This document shows positions 17,452 to 25,821 of a DNA stretch of 64,000 nt, in pieces. Both the position numbers and the translations under genes were made by a program. The stretch lies in assembly GCA_017794825.1 (NCBI GenBank), contig CP051237.1, forward strand, positions 2,356,001 to 2,420,000, read 5' to 3'. Within the stretch, counting starts at the first letter, position 1. Every line of letters begins with the position of its first letter. The DNA is from Pararhizobium sp. GTDB taxonomy: Bacteria; Pseudomonadota; Alphaproteobacteria; Rhizobiales; Rhizobiaceae. Under the pieces are notes generated by a model. The model saw only the letters and a program-made list of their open reading frames with translations, did not search any database and was not told where the DNA came from.

Positions 17452-20195
17452 ACATTCACCACGCGCAAATCAGGCTGACGGTGAATGGCGAGGATCGCTC
17501 TCTGAACTCGCCACCGTCGACGCGTCTCAGCGAGGTCCTGCGCGAGGAACTGCACCTGCCCGGCACAAAGAGCGGTTGCGACGCCGGCGACTGCGGCGCC
17601 TGCACGGTTCTCGTCGAGGGCGAGCCCGTCTGTTCTTGTCTGACGCCGGTTGCGCAGATGTCCGGCAAGTCGGTGCGGACTGTCGAGGGCCTGCGTACTA
17701 AAACCCTGTCGATCCTGCAGGAATCGTTCCTGCGCCACGGCGCGGCCCAGTGCGGCATCTGTACGCCGGGCATGCTGATGGCGGCGACCGCGCTCCTCGA
17801 AGAACGCCCCGAGCCTGACCGGAAAGAAGTGGAAGATGCGCTGGGCGGCGTGTTGTGCCGTTGCACCGGATACAGCAAGATCGTCGACGCGGTTTGCGGA
17901 GCCCATGCATTGAAGGAAAAGGCGCCGGCGCCTTCCGTCGGAGCCGCCATCGGATCGCGAATCGAACGGCTCGACGGTCACGACAAGGTCGCAGGCACGG
18001 AAAGATACGGAGCCGACGACTGGCCCACTGGCGGTCTTCTTGTCCGGGCAATCCGTTCACCGCACAATCATGCGCATTTCCGCTTCGGCGACATCGAGGG
18101 ATGGAAGACCAGGAAGGTCGGCGTGGAGGCGGTGTTCACCGCCAGCGACATTCCCGGTGAAAACAGCTACAGCGTGATCCCGGCTTTCGCCGACCAGCCC
18201 GCGCTTGCCGAAACCTGCGCGCGATTTGCCGGCGAGGCGGTGGCGATCGTCGCCGGCGATCCCGAAGTCATCCGCGATCTCGATCTCTCGGACTTCCCCA
18301 TCGAGTGGGACGTGCAAAATCCGTTGATGGATCCGGCGGATGCGCGCGGTGCAGCGGCTCCGAGAATTCATGCCGATCGCGAGGGCAACATCCTGATTGC
18401 GGGCAAGGTCGTGACCGGCGGTACCGAGGCCGCGATGGCGGGAGCCGCCTACACCGCAAGCGCCGAATTTTCGACCGGCTATGTCGAGCACGCCTATATC
18501 GAGCCGGAGGCGGGATCGGCCTGGATGGACGGCAATGTGTTGACAATCCGCGCCTGCACCCAGGCGCCGCATATGGATCTGCAGGACACATCCCGCGTCC
18601 TGGGTCTGCCCGAGGGCGCGCTGCGAATCATTCCGGCTGCGGCCGGAGGCGGATTCGGCTCGAAGCTCGACGTATCGCTGCAGCCGCTCATCGGATTGGT
18701 GACGCTGAAGACCGGCCGTCCGTGCCGCATGGTCTTCACGCGGCAGGAATCCATGACCTCGACAACGAAGCGCCATCCCTCCAACATGACGGCGACGATC
18801 GGCGTTGACGCCGAAGGCCGAATCCAGGCCATGCGTTTCGATGGCGATTTCAACACCGGCGCCTATTCGAGCTGGGGTCCGACCGTGGCGGTGCGCGTTC
18901 CGGTGCACGCCTCCGGCCCGTACCGGACGCCGAACTACCATGCCGTGGCGCGCGCCGTTCACACGCACGGGCCAGTAAGCGGCGCATTCCGCGGATTCGG
19001 CGTGCCGCAGGCGGCCCTGATCCAGGAGCTGCTCTACGATGACATCGCCGAGGCCGGCGGTTTCGACCGACTGGAGCTGCGACGGATCAATGCGCTCAGG
19101 GACGGCGACCGTTCGGTCTGCGGGCAGGAGATGAAGGGCGCAGGCATCGCCGAATGCCTCGATGCTCTGGTCCCGCACTGGAAACAGGCGGTGGAGGAGT
19201 GCGAGCGTTTCAATGCCGCTTCGACCACGATGAAGCGGGGCGTCGGCGTCGCTTCCTGCTGGTACGGCTGCGGCAACACCGGACTTCCGAACCCTTCGAC
19301 GGTGCGTCTGGGCGTCACGCCCGACGGGCGGCTGAGACTGCACCAGGGCGCTACCGACATCGGCCAAGGGTCCAATACGGTGATCACGCAGATCTGCGCC
19401 GACGCGCTTGGCGTGCCGGTCGACCGGTTCGAACTGGTCGGCCCCGACACGGCGCTGACGCCCGACTGCGGCAAGACGTCCGCCTCGCGACAGACCTATG
19501 TCACCGGCAAGGCGGCGGAAAAGGCGGGCAAGGCGCTGCGCGAGAAGATATTGCGCTTCAGCAACCGGTCCGCCGACGCCAGGATTGAGATCGATCCCGG
19601 TTCTGGCATGATCCGTGTCGTCGATGACGAGACGACGCTTGTCGCGATTTCCGAGATGGAGCCGAACGAGCACGGTTACTGTCTGTCGGCGGAAGAGACC
19701 TACGATCCGCCGACGGTCGGCCTCGACGAAAACGGACAGGGCGTCCCCTATGCCGTCTATGGCTACGGCGCCCAGATGGCGGTGGCGGAAGTCGATACGG
19801 CGCTCGGCCGCGTTTATGTCCGTCGCATGGTCGCGGCGCATGATCTCGGCCGCGTCATCAATCCGATGCTCGCCGAAGGCCAGATCGAGGGCGGCATAGC
19901 GCAAGGGCTCGGCATGGCCCTGATGGAAGAATATCTGCCGGGCCGCACGGCCAATCTGCACGACTACCTCATCCCCACCATCGGCGACATGCCGGACATC
20001 GAAACGATCTTCATCGAAAAGCCCGATCCGGAAGGACCGTCCGGCGCCAAGGGACTTGGAGAACATGCATTGATTCCTACGGCGCCGGCCATTCTGAGCG
20101 CCATCCGTCATGCCAGCGGCGCAAGGCTGACGCGGCTTCCCGCGCTGCCCCACCGTGTTCGGGCCGCCATCCGCGCCAAGGAGGCGACACAATGA
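17448..20195 (+). CDS. Fused [2Fe-2S] and molybdopterin subunit of a molybdenum hydroxylase
   Basis: A 915-residue fusion. Residues 1-155 hold both iron-sulfur clusters: Cys44, Cys49, Cys52 and Cys64 (plant-type), then Cys102, Cys105, Cys137 and Cys139 (CGICTPGM, CRCTGYSK). From about residue 170 the molybdopterin domains begin (GHDKVAGTERYGADDW). AAGGGFGSKLD, SGAFRGFGVPQA, ATDIGQGSNTV and the active-site Glu segment KGLGEHALIPTAPA follow. In most relatives these are separate small and large subunits. The partner FAD subunit precedes it and the 6-hydroxynicotinate-reductase-like gene overlaps its end by 4 bases. The probable substrate is nicotinate or another N-heterocycle, inferred from context. 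Confidence 0.9.
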   Translation: MNIHHAQIRLTVNGEDRSLNSPPSTRLSEVLREELHLPGTKSGCDAGDCGACTVLVEGEPVCSCLTPVAQMSGKSVRTVEGLRTKTLSILQESFLRHGAAQCGICTPGMLMAATALLEERPEPDRKEVEDALGGVLCRCTGYSKIVDAVCGAHALKEKAPAPSVGAAIGSRIERLDGHDKVAGTERYGADDWPTGGLLVRAIRSPHNHAHFRFGDIEGWKTRKVGVEAVFTASDIPGENSYSVIPAFADQPALAETCARFAGEAVAIVAGDPEVIRDLDLSDFPIEWDVQNPLMDPADARGAAAPRIHADREGNILIAGKVVTGGTEAAMAGAAYTASAEFSTGYVEHAYIEPEAGSAWMDGNVLTIRACTQAPHMDLQDTSRVLGLPEGALRIIPAAAGGGFGSKLDVSLQPLIGLVTLKTGRPCRMVFTRQESMTSTTKRHPSNMTATIGVDAEGRIQAMRFDGDFNTGAYSSWGPTVAVRVPVHASGPYRTPNYHAVARAVHTHGPVSGAFRGFGVPQAALIQELLYDDIAEAGGFDRLELRRINALRDGDRSVCGQEMKGAGIAECLDALVPHWKQAVEECERFNAASTTMKRGVGVASCWYGCGNTGLPNPSTVRLGVTPDGRLRLHQGATDIGQGSNTVITQICADALGVPVDRFELVGPDTALTPDCGKTSASRQTYVTGKAAEKAGKALREKILRFSNRSADARIEIDPGSGMIRVVDDETTLVAISEMEPNEHGYCLSAEETYDPPTVGLDENGQGVPYAVYGYGAQMAVAEVDTALGRVYVRRMVAAHDLGRVINPMLAEGQIEGGIAQGLGMALMEEYLPGRTANLHDYLIPTIGDMPDIETIFIEKPDPEGPSGAKGLGEHALIPTAPAILSAIRHASGARLTRLPALPHRVRAAIRAKEATQ

Positions 20196-21658
20196 GCGCT
20201 CCCGCCCATCTCGCCGAGGACAAGACACGTCCGGAAAAGATCCGCTGCGACGCCTGCCCGGTCATGTGCTACATCGCCGAAGGACGTACCGGCGCATGCG
20301 ACCGCTACGCCAACGAGAACGGACGGATCGTGCGCTGCGATCCGTTGACGATCCTCGACAGGCGGATCGCCGATGGAGGCCCGATCAAGCCGTTCCTCAA
20401 ATCGGAATGGGACGGGACCCTGTTCAACGACGAGGAAGTGGCCGTCACCGCCGTCGGCGCCGGCACCACCTATCCCGACTACAAGCCGGCCCCCTTCATC
20501 GTCAGCCGCGCCGTGGACGGCGCTGATTTCGTCACCGTGGTGTCGGAAGCGATCTTTTCCTACTGCGGCGTCAAGGTGAAAATCGACACCGACCGGCATC
20601 TGGGCGCGGAGGGGGCGATCGTGCGCGCCGAGGGCGAGGCCGTCGGCCTGGTGATCACCAGCGAATACGGATCGCAGATGCTGTCGCTCGGCGGCGTCGA
20701 CCACCTGACGGGCGGATCGAAGGCGGAAGGCCGCGCGACCTGCAAGGCGATGATGGACCTTTGCAACAAGCTGCCCGTGGAGCTTTCCATCGATGGCGGA
20801 TCGACGGTCGTCGTCCAGGCCGGCAGGCCGCCCATTGTCGACGGCAAGGAAGAAGTCCGCATGCGCGTCGGTTGCGGCTCGGCGACGATTGGCATGTTCG
20901 CATCGCAGTGGAAAGGGCTGGTCGACGAAGTGGTGATCGTGGACGACCATATTACCGGCGTCGTCTCGGAGCACCAGGCGGGCAAGGTCATCGGCTGGCC
21001 CGACACCGGCGTGAAGATCCTCGGCCGGCGGTCGACGCCCGGTCGCTATTTCCAGGTCGCCGAGCCGGGGCTCGGCTGGGGCGGCACGAATATCGAGGAC
21101 CCGCTGACGATCCTCGGCCCCTGGAACGCGAAGAAGGGCGCACGGCCAGGGCTCAGCCTGCTGATGGTGTCCACCACAGGCGAGCAGTACGAATATTATG
21201 TCCTCGATGACGATCTCCAACCACAGCGCAAAGCTCTGCCCGAAGCGCTGATGCCCAGCGTGAAGCTTATCGAGGAGAATTGCGAGCCGTCGCTATGCAC
21301 CGTTCTTTTCATGGGCGGCGCGGGCGGATCGCTGCGGTCCGGGGTCACGCGCAATCCCGTGCGGCTTACACGATCCGTGCACGACAATGCGACGACCATC
21401 ACCTGCGGCGGCGCCGACGCCTATGTCTGGCCGGGCGGCGGGATCACCATCATGGTCGATGTCATGGACACGCCCGACAACGCCTTCGGCTATGTGCCGA
21501 CGCCGGCTCTCGTCGCGCCCATCGAATTCACCATGCGACGGGAAGAATATCAATCACTTGGCGGCCACACAGACGCCGCGCGATCGCTTTCCGACGTGCT
21601 CGAGAAGGGCGGCGAATATGGCGACGATTTTCGGGCTGTCGGCAAACGGAGGCGCTGA
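20192..21658 (+). CDS. 6-hydroxynicotinate reductase-like iron-sulfur flavoprotein
   Basis: A 488-residue protein with an N-terminal cysteine motif, Cys19, Cys22, Cys26 and Cys36 in CDACPVMCYIAEGRTGACDRY, plus Cys49, consistent with an Fe-S cluster. The rest (AGTTYPDYKPAPFIVSRAVD, FSYCGVKVKIDTDRHLG, STPGRYFQVAEPGLGWGGTN) matches my recollection of proteins annotated as 6-hydroxynicotinate reductase. The Eubacterium barkeri enzyme, about 54 kDa, is ferredoxin-dependent and carries covalent flavin. It would reduce 6-hydroxynicotinate to 1,4,5,6-tetrahydro-6-oxonicotinate. Position directly after a Mo hydroxylase and near a ferredoxin-NADP reductase fits. Family naming is from memory; activity is unproven here. 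Confidence 0.75.
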   Translation: MSAPAHLAEDKTRPEKIRCDACPVMCYIAEGRTGACDRYANENGRIVRCDPLTILDRRIADGGPIKPFLKSEWDGTLFNDEEVAVTAVGAGTTYPDYKPAPFIVSRAVDGADFVTVVSEAIFSYCGVKVKIDTDRHLGAEGAIVRAEGEAVGLVITSEYGSQMLSLGGVDHLTGGSKAEGRATCKAMMDLCNKLPVELSIDGGSTVVVQAGRPPIVDGKEEVRMRVGCGSATIGMFASQWKGLVDEVVIVDDHITGVVSEHQAGKVIGWPDTGVKILGRRSTPGRYFQVAEPGLGWGGTNIEDPLTILGPWNAKKGARPGLSLLMVSTTGEQYEYYVLDDDLQPQRKALPEALMPSVKLIEENCEPSLCTVLFMGGAGGSLRSGVTRNPVRLTRSVHDNATTITCGGADAYVWPGGGITIMVDVMDTPDNAFGYVPTPALVAPIEFTMRREEYQSLGGHTDAARSLSDVLEKGGEYGDDFRAVGKRRR

Positions 21659-21659
21659 C

Positions 21660-22514
21660 ATGCAGCGTGCATCCGCCGCGATGCTGCCCGATGGCCGGCG
21701 CATGCACCTGCATCACGGTCCGATCGACCTGATCGTTGAAACCTTCGGAGGAGACCGACAGGCCGCCTTTCGGCGGGCTGCGGCGCGGTTCGAAACTGTG
21801 CTTGACGAACTCGTGAGCGAGTTGCCGGAGTTGCGCTGTCCGGCTGACGCCGATCAATCGTTTCAGGGCGCCGTCGCTGCGCGAATGCAGCAAGCTATCG
21901 CACCGTTCGCCCGGGAGTTCGTCACGCCGATGGCGGCTGTCGCCGGCGCTGTCGCCGACGAAATCCTTGGCGCGATGCTGGATGGCGGCGAATATTCCAA
22001 GGCCTATGTCAACAATGGCGGCGACACGGCCTTCCATCTGGCGGAAGGCGAAACGATCCGCGCCGCCGTTGCAAACGATCATCCAGCCGGGATAGCCATC
22101 AACGCCTGGCAGCCCTGGCGCGGCGTCGCCACGTCCGGCTGGCGCGGTCGCAGCCATTCGCTCGGGATAGCCGACAGCGTCAGCGTCATCGCGTCTGACG
22201 CGGCTCGCGCCGACGCCGCCGCCACGATGATCGCGAACAAGGTCGATCTGCTGGGAAACCCGAAGATCGAGCGCAAACCGGCTTGTGCGCTGTCCCCCGA
22301 CAGCGATCTCGGAGACCGGCTCGTGACCACCGACGTCGATCAGCTTGACGAAACGGAAGCCATGGAGGCTCTCGAAAACGGACTTCGCTACGCCGACATA
22401 CTGGTTTCGAAAGGTCTCATCGGAGGCGCGATCCTGATGCTCGACGGGCACGCGCGCATGACGCGGTCCGGACAATCGCTTTTTCACATCGAGGGGGAAA
22501 TGACCCATGCCTGA
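21660..22514 (+). CDS. UPF0280 family protein (ApbE-like fold), candidate flavin transferase
   Basis: A 284-residue protein starting MQRASAAMLPDGRRMHLHHG at ATG 21660, one base after the preceding stop and behind CGGAGGCGC. The opening motif LPDGRRMHLHHGPIDLIVE and the segment FETVLDELVSELPELR identify the UPF0280 family, which is structurally related to the FAD:protein FMN transferase ApbE. GGEYSKAYVNNGGDTAFHLA is the conserved nucleotide-site-like stretch. It is embedded between the reductase-like gene and a DUF1185 gene. Since 6-hydroxynicotinate reductase contains covalent flavin, a dedicated flavinylation role is an attractive inference. No biochemical function is established for the family. 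Confidence 0.8.
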   Translation: MQRASAAMLPDGRRMHLHHGPIDLIVETFGGDRQAAFRRAAARFETVLDELVSELPELRCPADADQSFQGAVAARMQQAIAPFAREFVTPMAAVAGAVADEILGAMLDGGEYSKAYVNNGGDTAFHLAEGETIRAAVANDHPAGIAINAWQPWRGVATSGWRGRSHSLGIADSVSVIASDAARADAAATMIANKVDLLGNPKIERKPACALSPDSDLGDRLVTTDVDQLDETEAMEALENGLRYADILVSKGLIGGAILMLDGHARMTRSGQSLFHIEGEMTHA

Positions 22515-23088
22515 ATTCCAGATCCGCAAAACCATGATCTTCATCGAGGAGATCAATCACGATGGCGGTCCTGTCGCCGCCACGCCGCGCAAGCGTGGCG
22601 CCATCATGGCGCTGGTGAAAAATCCTTTCGCCGGGCGCTATCACGAGGAACTGCAGAGCGCCATGGATGATCTGAAGCCGCTGGGACTCAAGCTTACCGA
22701 CAAGCTGGTCGAGGCTCTGGGTGGTCCGGACGGTATCGACGGTTTCGGCAAGGGCGCCATTGTCGGCGAAGCCGGCGAACTCGAACACGGCGCGCTGTGG
22801 CATGTTCCAGGCGGCTACGCCATGCGGGAGCGGCTGGGCGATTCCAAGGCGATCGTGCCTTCCTGCAAGAAAGTGGGCGGCGTCGGAACGCGGCTCGACA
22901 TTCCGCTCGGCCATATCAACGCCGCCTATGTGCGCAGCCATTTCGACGGGATCGAGGTCGGCGTGCCGGACGGGCCCAAGGCGGACGAAATACTGTTCGC
23001 GCTCGCCATGAGCAAGGGTCCGCGCGTCCACAATCGCATGGGAGGCCTGACGGCGGAAGGCGTGAAGGGTGAGGACGGCCTGCGCTGA
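22507..23088 (+). CDS. Amino acid synthesis family protein (DUF1185, PF06684)
   Basis: A 193-residue protein starting MPEFQIRKTMIFIEEINHDG, overlapping the UPF0280 gene by 8 bases. Conserved family features include RKRGAIMALVKNPFAGRY near residue 32, KGAIVGEAGELEHGALWHVPGG and KVGGVGTRLDIPLGHINAAYVRSHFD. The Pfam name amino acid synthesis is historical and the function is not known. It is the last gene of the five-gene operon and converges with the ferredoxin-NADP reductase 18 bases away. Its coupling to ring-degradation enzymes argues for a step in the same pathway, perhaps on the ring-opened product. Confidence 0.85.
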   Translation: MPEFQIRKTMIFIEEINHDGGPVAATPRKRGAIMALVKNPFAGRYHEELQSAMDDLKPLGLKLTDKLVEALGGPDGIDGFGKGAIVGEAGELEHGALWHVPGGYAMRERLGDSKAIVPSCKKVGGVGTRLDIPLGHINAAYVRSHFDGIEVGVPDGPKADEILFALAMSKGPRVHNRMGGLTAEGVKGEDGLR

Positions 23089-23106
23089 TCAGGCCGTGAT
23101 GCCGGA

Positions 23107-23952
23107 TCAGTCGACAAAAGCGCGCTCGACCACATAGCTGGACGGGCGATTGTTCGAACCCTCGTCGAAGCCACGGGCGTCGAGCATGGTCTTCAGATCC
23201 TGGATCATCGCCATGGATCCGCACAGCATCACGCGATCGGTTTCCGGATCGAGTTGTTCCATGCCAAGTTTCGCAGCCATGGAGCCTGTTTCGATCAGCG
23301 TGGTGATGCGGCCCATGACCGGGCTTTCTTCCTGGGTGGTGGTCGGGAAGTGTACGAGCTTCTCGCTGGCTTCCTCGCCGACCAGCGGGTCGTTTTTCGC
23401 GATATCCGTCAGATCGTAGCCGTATTGCAGTTCGGCGACCTGGCGACACGTATGGGTGAGGACGACCTTTTCAAACTTTTCGTAGGTTTCCGGATCGCGG
23501 ACGACCGACGCGAAGGGCGCGATGCCGGTGCCGGTGGAAAGCAGAAACAGGCGCTTGCCCGGCAACAGCGCATCGAGAACCAGCGTTCCCGTCGGCTTCT
23601 TGCGCATCAGGACGGTGTCGCCCGGCTGGATCTTTTGCAGATGTTCGGTAAGCGGACCGTCCGGAACCTTGATGGAAAAGAACTCGAGTTCTTCGTCCCA
23701 GGAAGGGCTGGCGATGGAATAGGCGCGAAACACCGGCTTTTCGCTGTTCGGCAGACCGATCATAACGAATTCGCCGGAGCGGAAGCGAAAACTCGCCGGA
23801 CGGGTGATACGGAACCGGAAAAGACGGTCGGTATAGTGCTGGACCTCCACGACCTTTTCGGCGAAGACGTTCTTCGGCAATTCGAACACCTGTCCGCCGC
23901 CGAGCGTTCCGTTCGTCTGTTGATCCATGTCGGTTGCGACCCGTGCATCCAT
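23107..23952 (-). CDS. Ferredoxin--NADP reductase
   Basis: A 281-residue FNR of the bacterial type. The FAD domain has FRSGEFVMIGL and FRAYSIASPSWDEELEFFSI; the NAD(P) domain has LFLLSTGTGIAPFASVVRDP and VMLCGSMAMIQDLKTML; and it ends in the alphaproteobacterial tail SNNRPSSYVVERAFVD. I start at ATG 23952 (MDARVATDMDQQ) because AGGA lies upstream and the longer frame would cross operator D. Many rhizobia have a housekeeping FNR; here the gene carries the regulon palindrome 22 bases upstream, so it probably supplies reduced ferredoxin to the 6-hydroxynicotinate-reductase-like enzyme. It is convergent with the catabolic operon. Confidence 0.9.
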   Translation of the reverse strand: MDARVATDMDQQTNGTLGGGQVFELPKNVFAEKVVEVQHYTDRLFRFRITRPASFRFRSGEFVMIGLPNSEKPVFRAYSIASPSWDEELEFFSIKVPDGPLTEHLQKIQPGDTVLMRKKPTGTLVLDALLPGKRLFLLSTGTGIAPFASVVRDPETYEKFEKVVLTHTCRQVAELQYGYDLTDIAKNDPLVGEEASEKLVHFPTTTQEESPVMGRITTLIETGSMAAKLGMEQLDPETDRVMLCGSMAMIQDLKTMLDARGFDEGSNNRPSSYVVERAFVD

Positions 23953-23973
23953 CTCGACTAATCCTGCAAAGTT

Positions 23974-23995
23974 AATTGTTTGTACACAAACAAAT
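23974..23995. promoter_or_regulatory. Palindromic operator D, upstream of ferredoxin--NADP reductase
   Basis: AATTGTTTGTA / CACAAACAAAT: 9 of 11 pairs match around a GTACAC core. Half-site spacing is the same as in operators A and B, and it ends 22 bases before the reductase ATG on the minus strand. That distance is nearly the same as for the other two sites. It ties the reductase to the MarR/pncA/Mo-hydroxylase regulon. Confidence 0.65.
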
Positions 23996-24000
23996 TTCAA

Positions 24001-24338
24001 TCTACGCGATCACGCGTGTTTTTTCAAGGCGTGAAACCGATAGACGCGATTACTCGCATATTTGCTTGTGCGATGCAGCGCAAACTACTCGCGACCCATC
24101 CGCGCAGCCAAGACATTTGTTCCAAAATTTGGCGGGAATCGGGAAAATCTTGGCGTATCCGCTGCATCAGGATGCAGTCCGCGTGTCGATTAACCTTAAA
24201 TGAGTCCCTTAACCACTCCGTTGGATAACGCCTCGCTAGCCAGTTTTTTACATGGTGACTCCGCGGGCTAGCCAAAAACCATGGCCGTGCTGATTGAGAC
24301 AAATTAACGCTCTCCGAATGCGGAATGCATGGGGCCGT
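24001..24338. other. Intergenic region with no supported gene
   Basis: Between the reductase promoter and the DUF4375 gene I see no convincing open frame. Short frames starting near 24000 are extensions through operator D. A GCTAGC-containing pair of segments around 24235-24270 (GCTAGCCA and GGGCTAGCC) could form a weak hairpin, but no U-run follows. The base composition drops here relative to the catabolic cluster and marks a boundary. Confidence 0.5.
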
Positions 24339-24803
24339 CTAGTAGGAAAATGCTTCGAATCGATCGGCGATGTAGTCGTACAATTTCTTCCAGACAAGCC
24401 CTGGACGCCACATTGCTTCACTCAATTGATCGAGCTGGTCCCCCGAGTGACGCCTTTCGTCGATAAAATCCAAGCGCTCATCCATCTTCAGATGAGGATC
24501 CGAAAAGGGGAAGCATTTCAGTGACTCTCGAAATATACCAGCTGCTTCCCTAGCGCCAATCTCTTCATATGCTTTTGCGAACACTTCGTAAGACGGCGTG
24601 ACGTCATCATGCGAATAGTCATTACCGTAAAAATAATCGAATCCGCCGTTGCCAATCTTACTCTGTGCTTCGACGACAAGAACCACTGCGCGATATGGGT
24701 CTTCAAGATTGAATGGATGATTCCCGTTTTCCCGCATCAAGTTGGAACAGTATTCCCATGCCCAATCAAAATGCTTTGGTTGGTCGTCCGGATCGTCAGA
24801 CAT
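24339..24803 (-). CDS. DUF4375 (DMP19-like) domain protein
   Basis: A 154-residue cytoplasmic protein. The central segment VVLVVEAQSKIGNGGFDYFYGND matches the DMP19/DUF4375 signature (E-x-x-x-x-GGF-x-x-FY), followed by helical repeats (VFAKAYEEIGAREAAGIFRE). ATG 24803 follows GGAGG. It is visibly AT-richer than its neighbours and stands alone between the catabolic cluster and an XRE regulator, which suggests recent acquisition. DMP19 proteins have been reported as DNA mimics in Neisseria, but most family members are uncharacterised, so I assign no function. Confidence 0.7.
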   Translation of the reverse strand: MSDDPDDQPKHFDWAWEYCSNLMRENGNHPFNLEDPYRAVVLVVEAQSKIGNGGFDYFYGNDYSHDDVTPSYEVFAKAYEEIGAREAAGIFRESLKCFPFSDPHLKMDERLDFIDERRHSGDQLDQLSEAMWRPGLVWKKLYDYIADRFEAFSY

Positions 24804-24901
24804 AAATCCTCCAGCAAAATATTTCGCGCTAAAATTGTAAAATCAATTTGCCCAAACTTTTTTAAGTTCTCGAAGTCGTCAAGCGGTTTTGTCTTTGCTC
24901 T

Positions 24902-25708
24902 TCAAGTTTCTTGTCCGGACGCCAGATCCTTCAGCCATTCCACAGCCGCCGAATCCGATCCATCCGCCGGAAAGAAAGCCTCGATCGCCAGTTCCGACAC
25001 GGTGACGTCCACCGGCGTGCCGAAAACCGTCGTCGTGCTGATGAAAGAAAGGACGCCCGCCGGCGTCGACAGGCGCAGCGGCACGTAGACGTCGTTGGGT
25101 TCGCTCGGGCGGGTGTCCGAAGCCGGAACGGGCCAGGCCGACAACTCGTCATGAAGCGCCACGAGCTCGCGATCGTGGCTGGCCTCGATTTGCCCCTTCA
25201 GGCGCGCAAGCAAGTGCTGCTTCCACTCGCCGGCATTCAGGATTCTCGGAGCGAATCCCTCCGGATGGAGGCTCAGCCGCAGCACGTTGACGGGCGGCGC
25301 CAGAAGACGCGGCGGCGCCAACGCGGAGACGAGCGCCAGCGCCGTCCTGTTGGCCATCACCAGAGACCAGGCCCGATCGACTGCGAGCGCGGGAAAGGGT
25401 TCGTGCGCTGCAAGCACTCGTTCGACGGCCATGCGGACGGTGTCGAGCGCAGGATCGTCGAGCCTGCGCCTGTTGAAAACAGGCGCGAAACCGGCGGTGT
25501 TCAGGATCACGTTCTGCTCCCGCGGCGGGATCGCCAGCTCGCGACCGAGGTTGAGAACGAGCTCCCGGCTCGGGCGCGAGCGTCCGCTTTCGACAAAACT
25601 CAGATGACGCTGTGAAACACCGGCCGCGAGCGCCAGATCAAGCTGGCTCATGCGCCGCCGCGCGCGCCACTCGCGGATCTGTCCGCCGGGTGTTTGGGAA
25701 CTGGCCAT
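24902..25708 (-). CDS. XRE-family transcriptional regulator with MmyB-like ligand-binding domain
   Basis: A 268-residue regulator. Residues 8-70 are a Cro/C1 helix-turn-helix (REWRARRRMSQLDLALAAGV, SQRHLSFVESGRSRPSRELV). Residues about 100-260 form the MmyB-like (MLTR) ligand-binding domain (PFPALAVDRAWSLVMANRTA, LRLSLHPEGFAPRILNAGEW, VYVPLRLSTPAGVLSFISTT). Such proteins commonly control a divergent gene for a reductase or membrane protein. Here the divergent neighbour is a four-helix membrane protein 113 bases away. The effector is unknown, possibly a fatty acid-like ligand as proposed for the family. Confidence 0.88.
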   Translation of the reverse strand: MASSQTPGGQIREWRARRRMSQLDLALAAGVSQRHLSFVESGRSRPSRELVLNLGRELAIPPREQNVILNTAGFAPVFNRRRLDDPALDTVRMAVERVLAAHEPFPALAVDRAWSLVMANRTALALVSALAPPRLLAPPVNVLRLSLHPEGFAPRILNAGEWKQHLLARLKGQIEASHDRELVALHDELSAWPVPASDTRPSEPNDVYVPLRLSTPAGVLSFISTTTVFGTPVDVTVSELAIEAFFPADGSDSAAVEWLKDLASGQET

Positions 25709-25821
25709 TCGTCATCGATAGCACCGACCTTTTCTCGAGGCCATTACCTCCGACGTAATTGAGCGCGCGATCCAACTTGAAGACGATGCGCCGGTCATCA
25801 ACAGAACCGGAGAGGTCCGAC

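Noticed and set aside
18057..20228. A 723-codon open frame antisense to the Mo hydroxylase gene
   Set aside because: It lies opposite a clearly real gene with full catalytic motifs, and its translation is rich in Arg, Gly, His and Asp without domain features, as expected of a GC-driven shadow.
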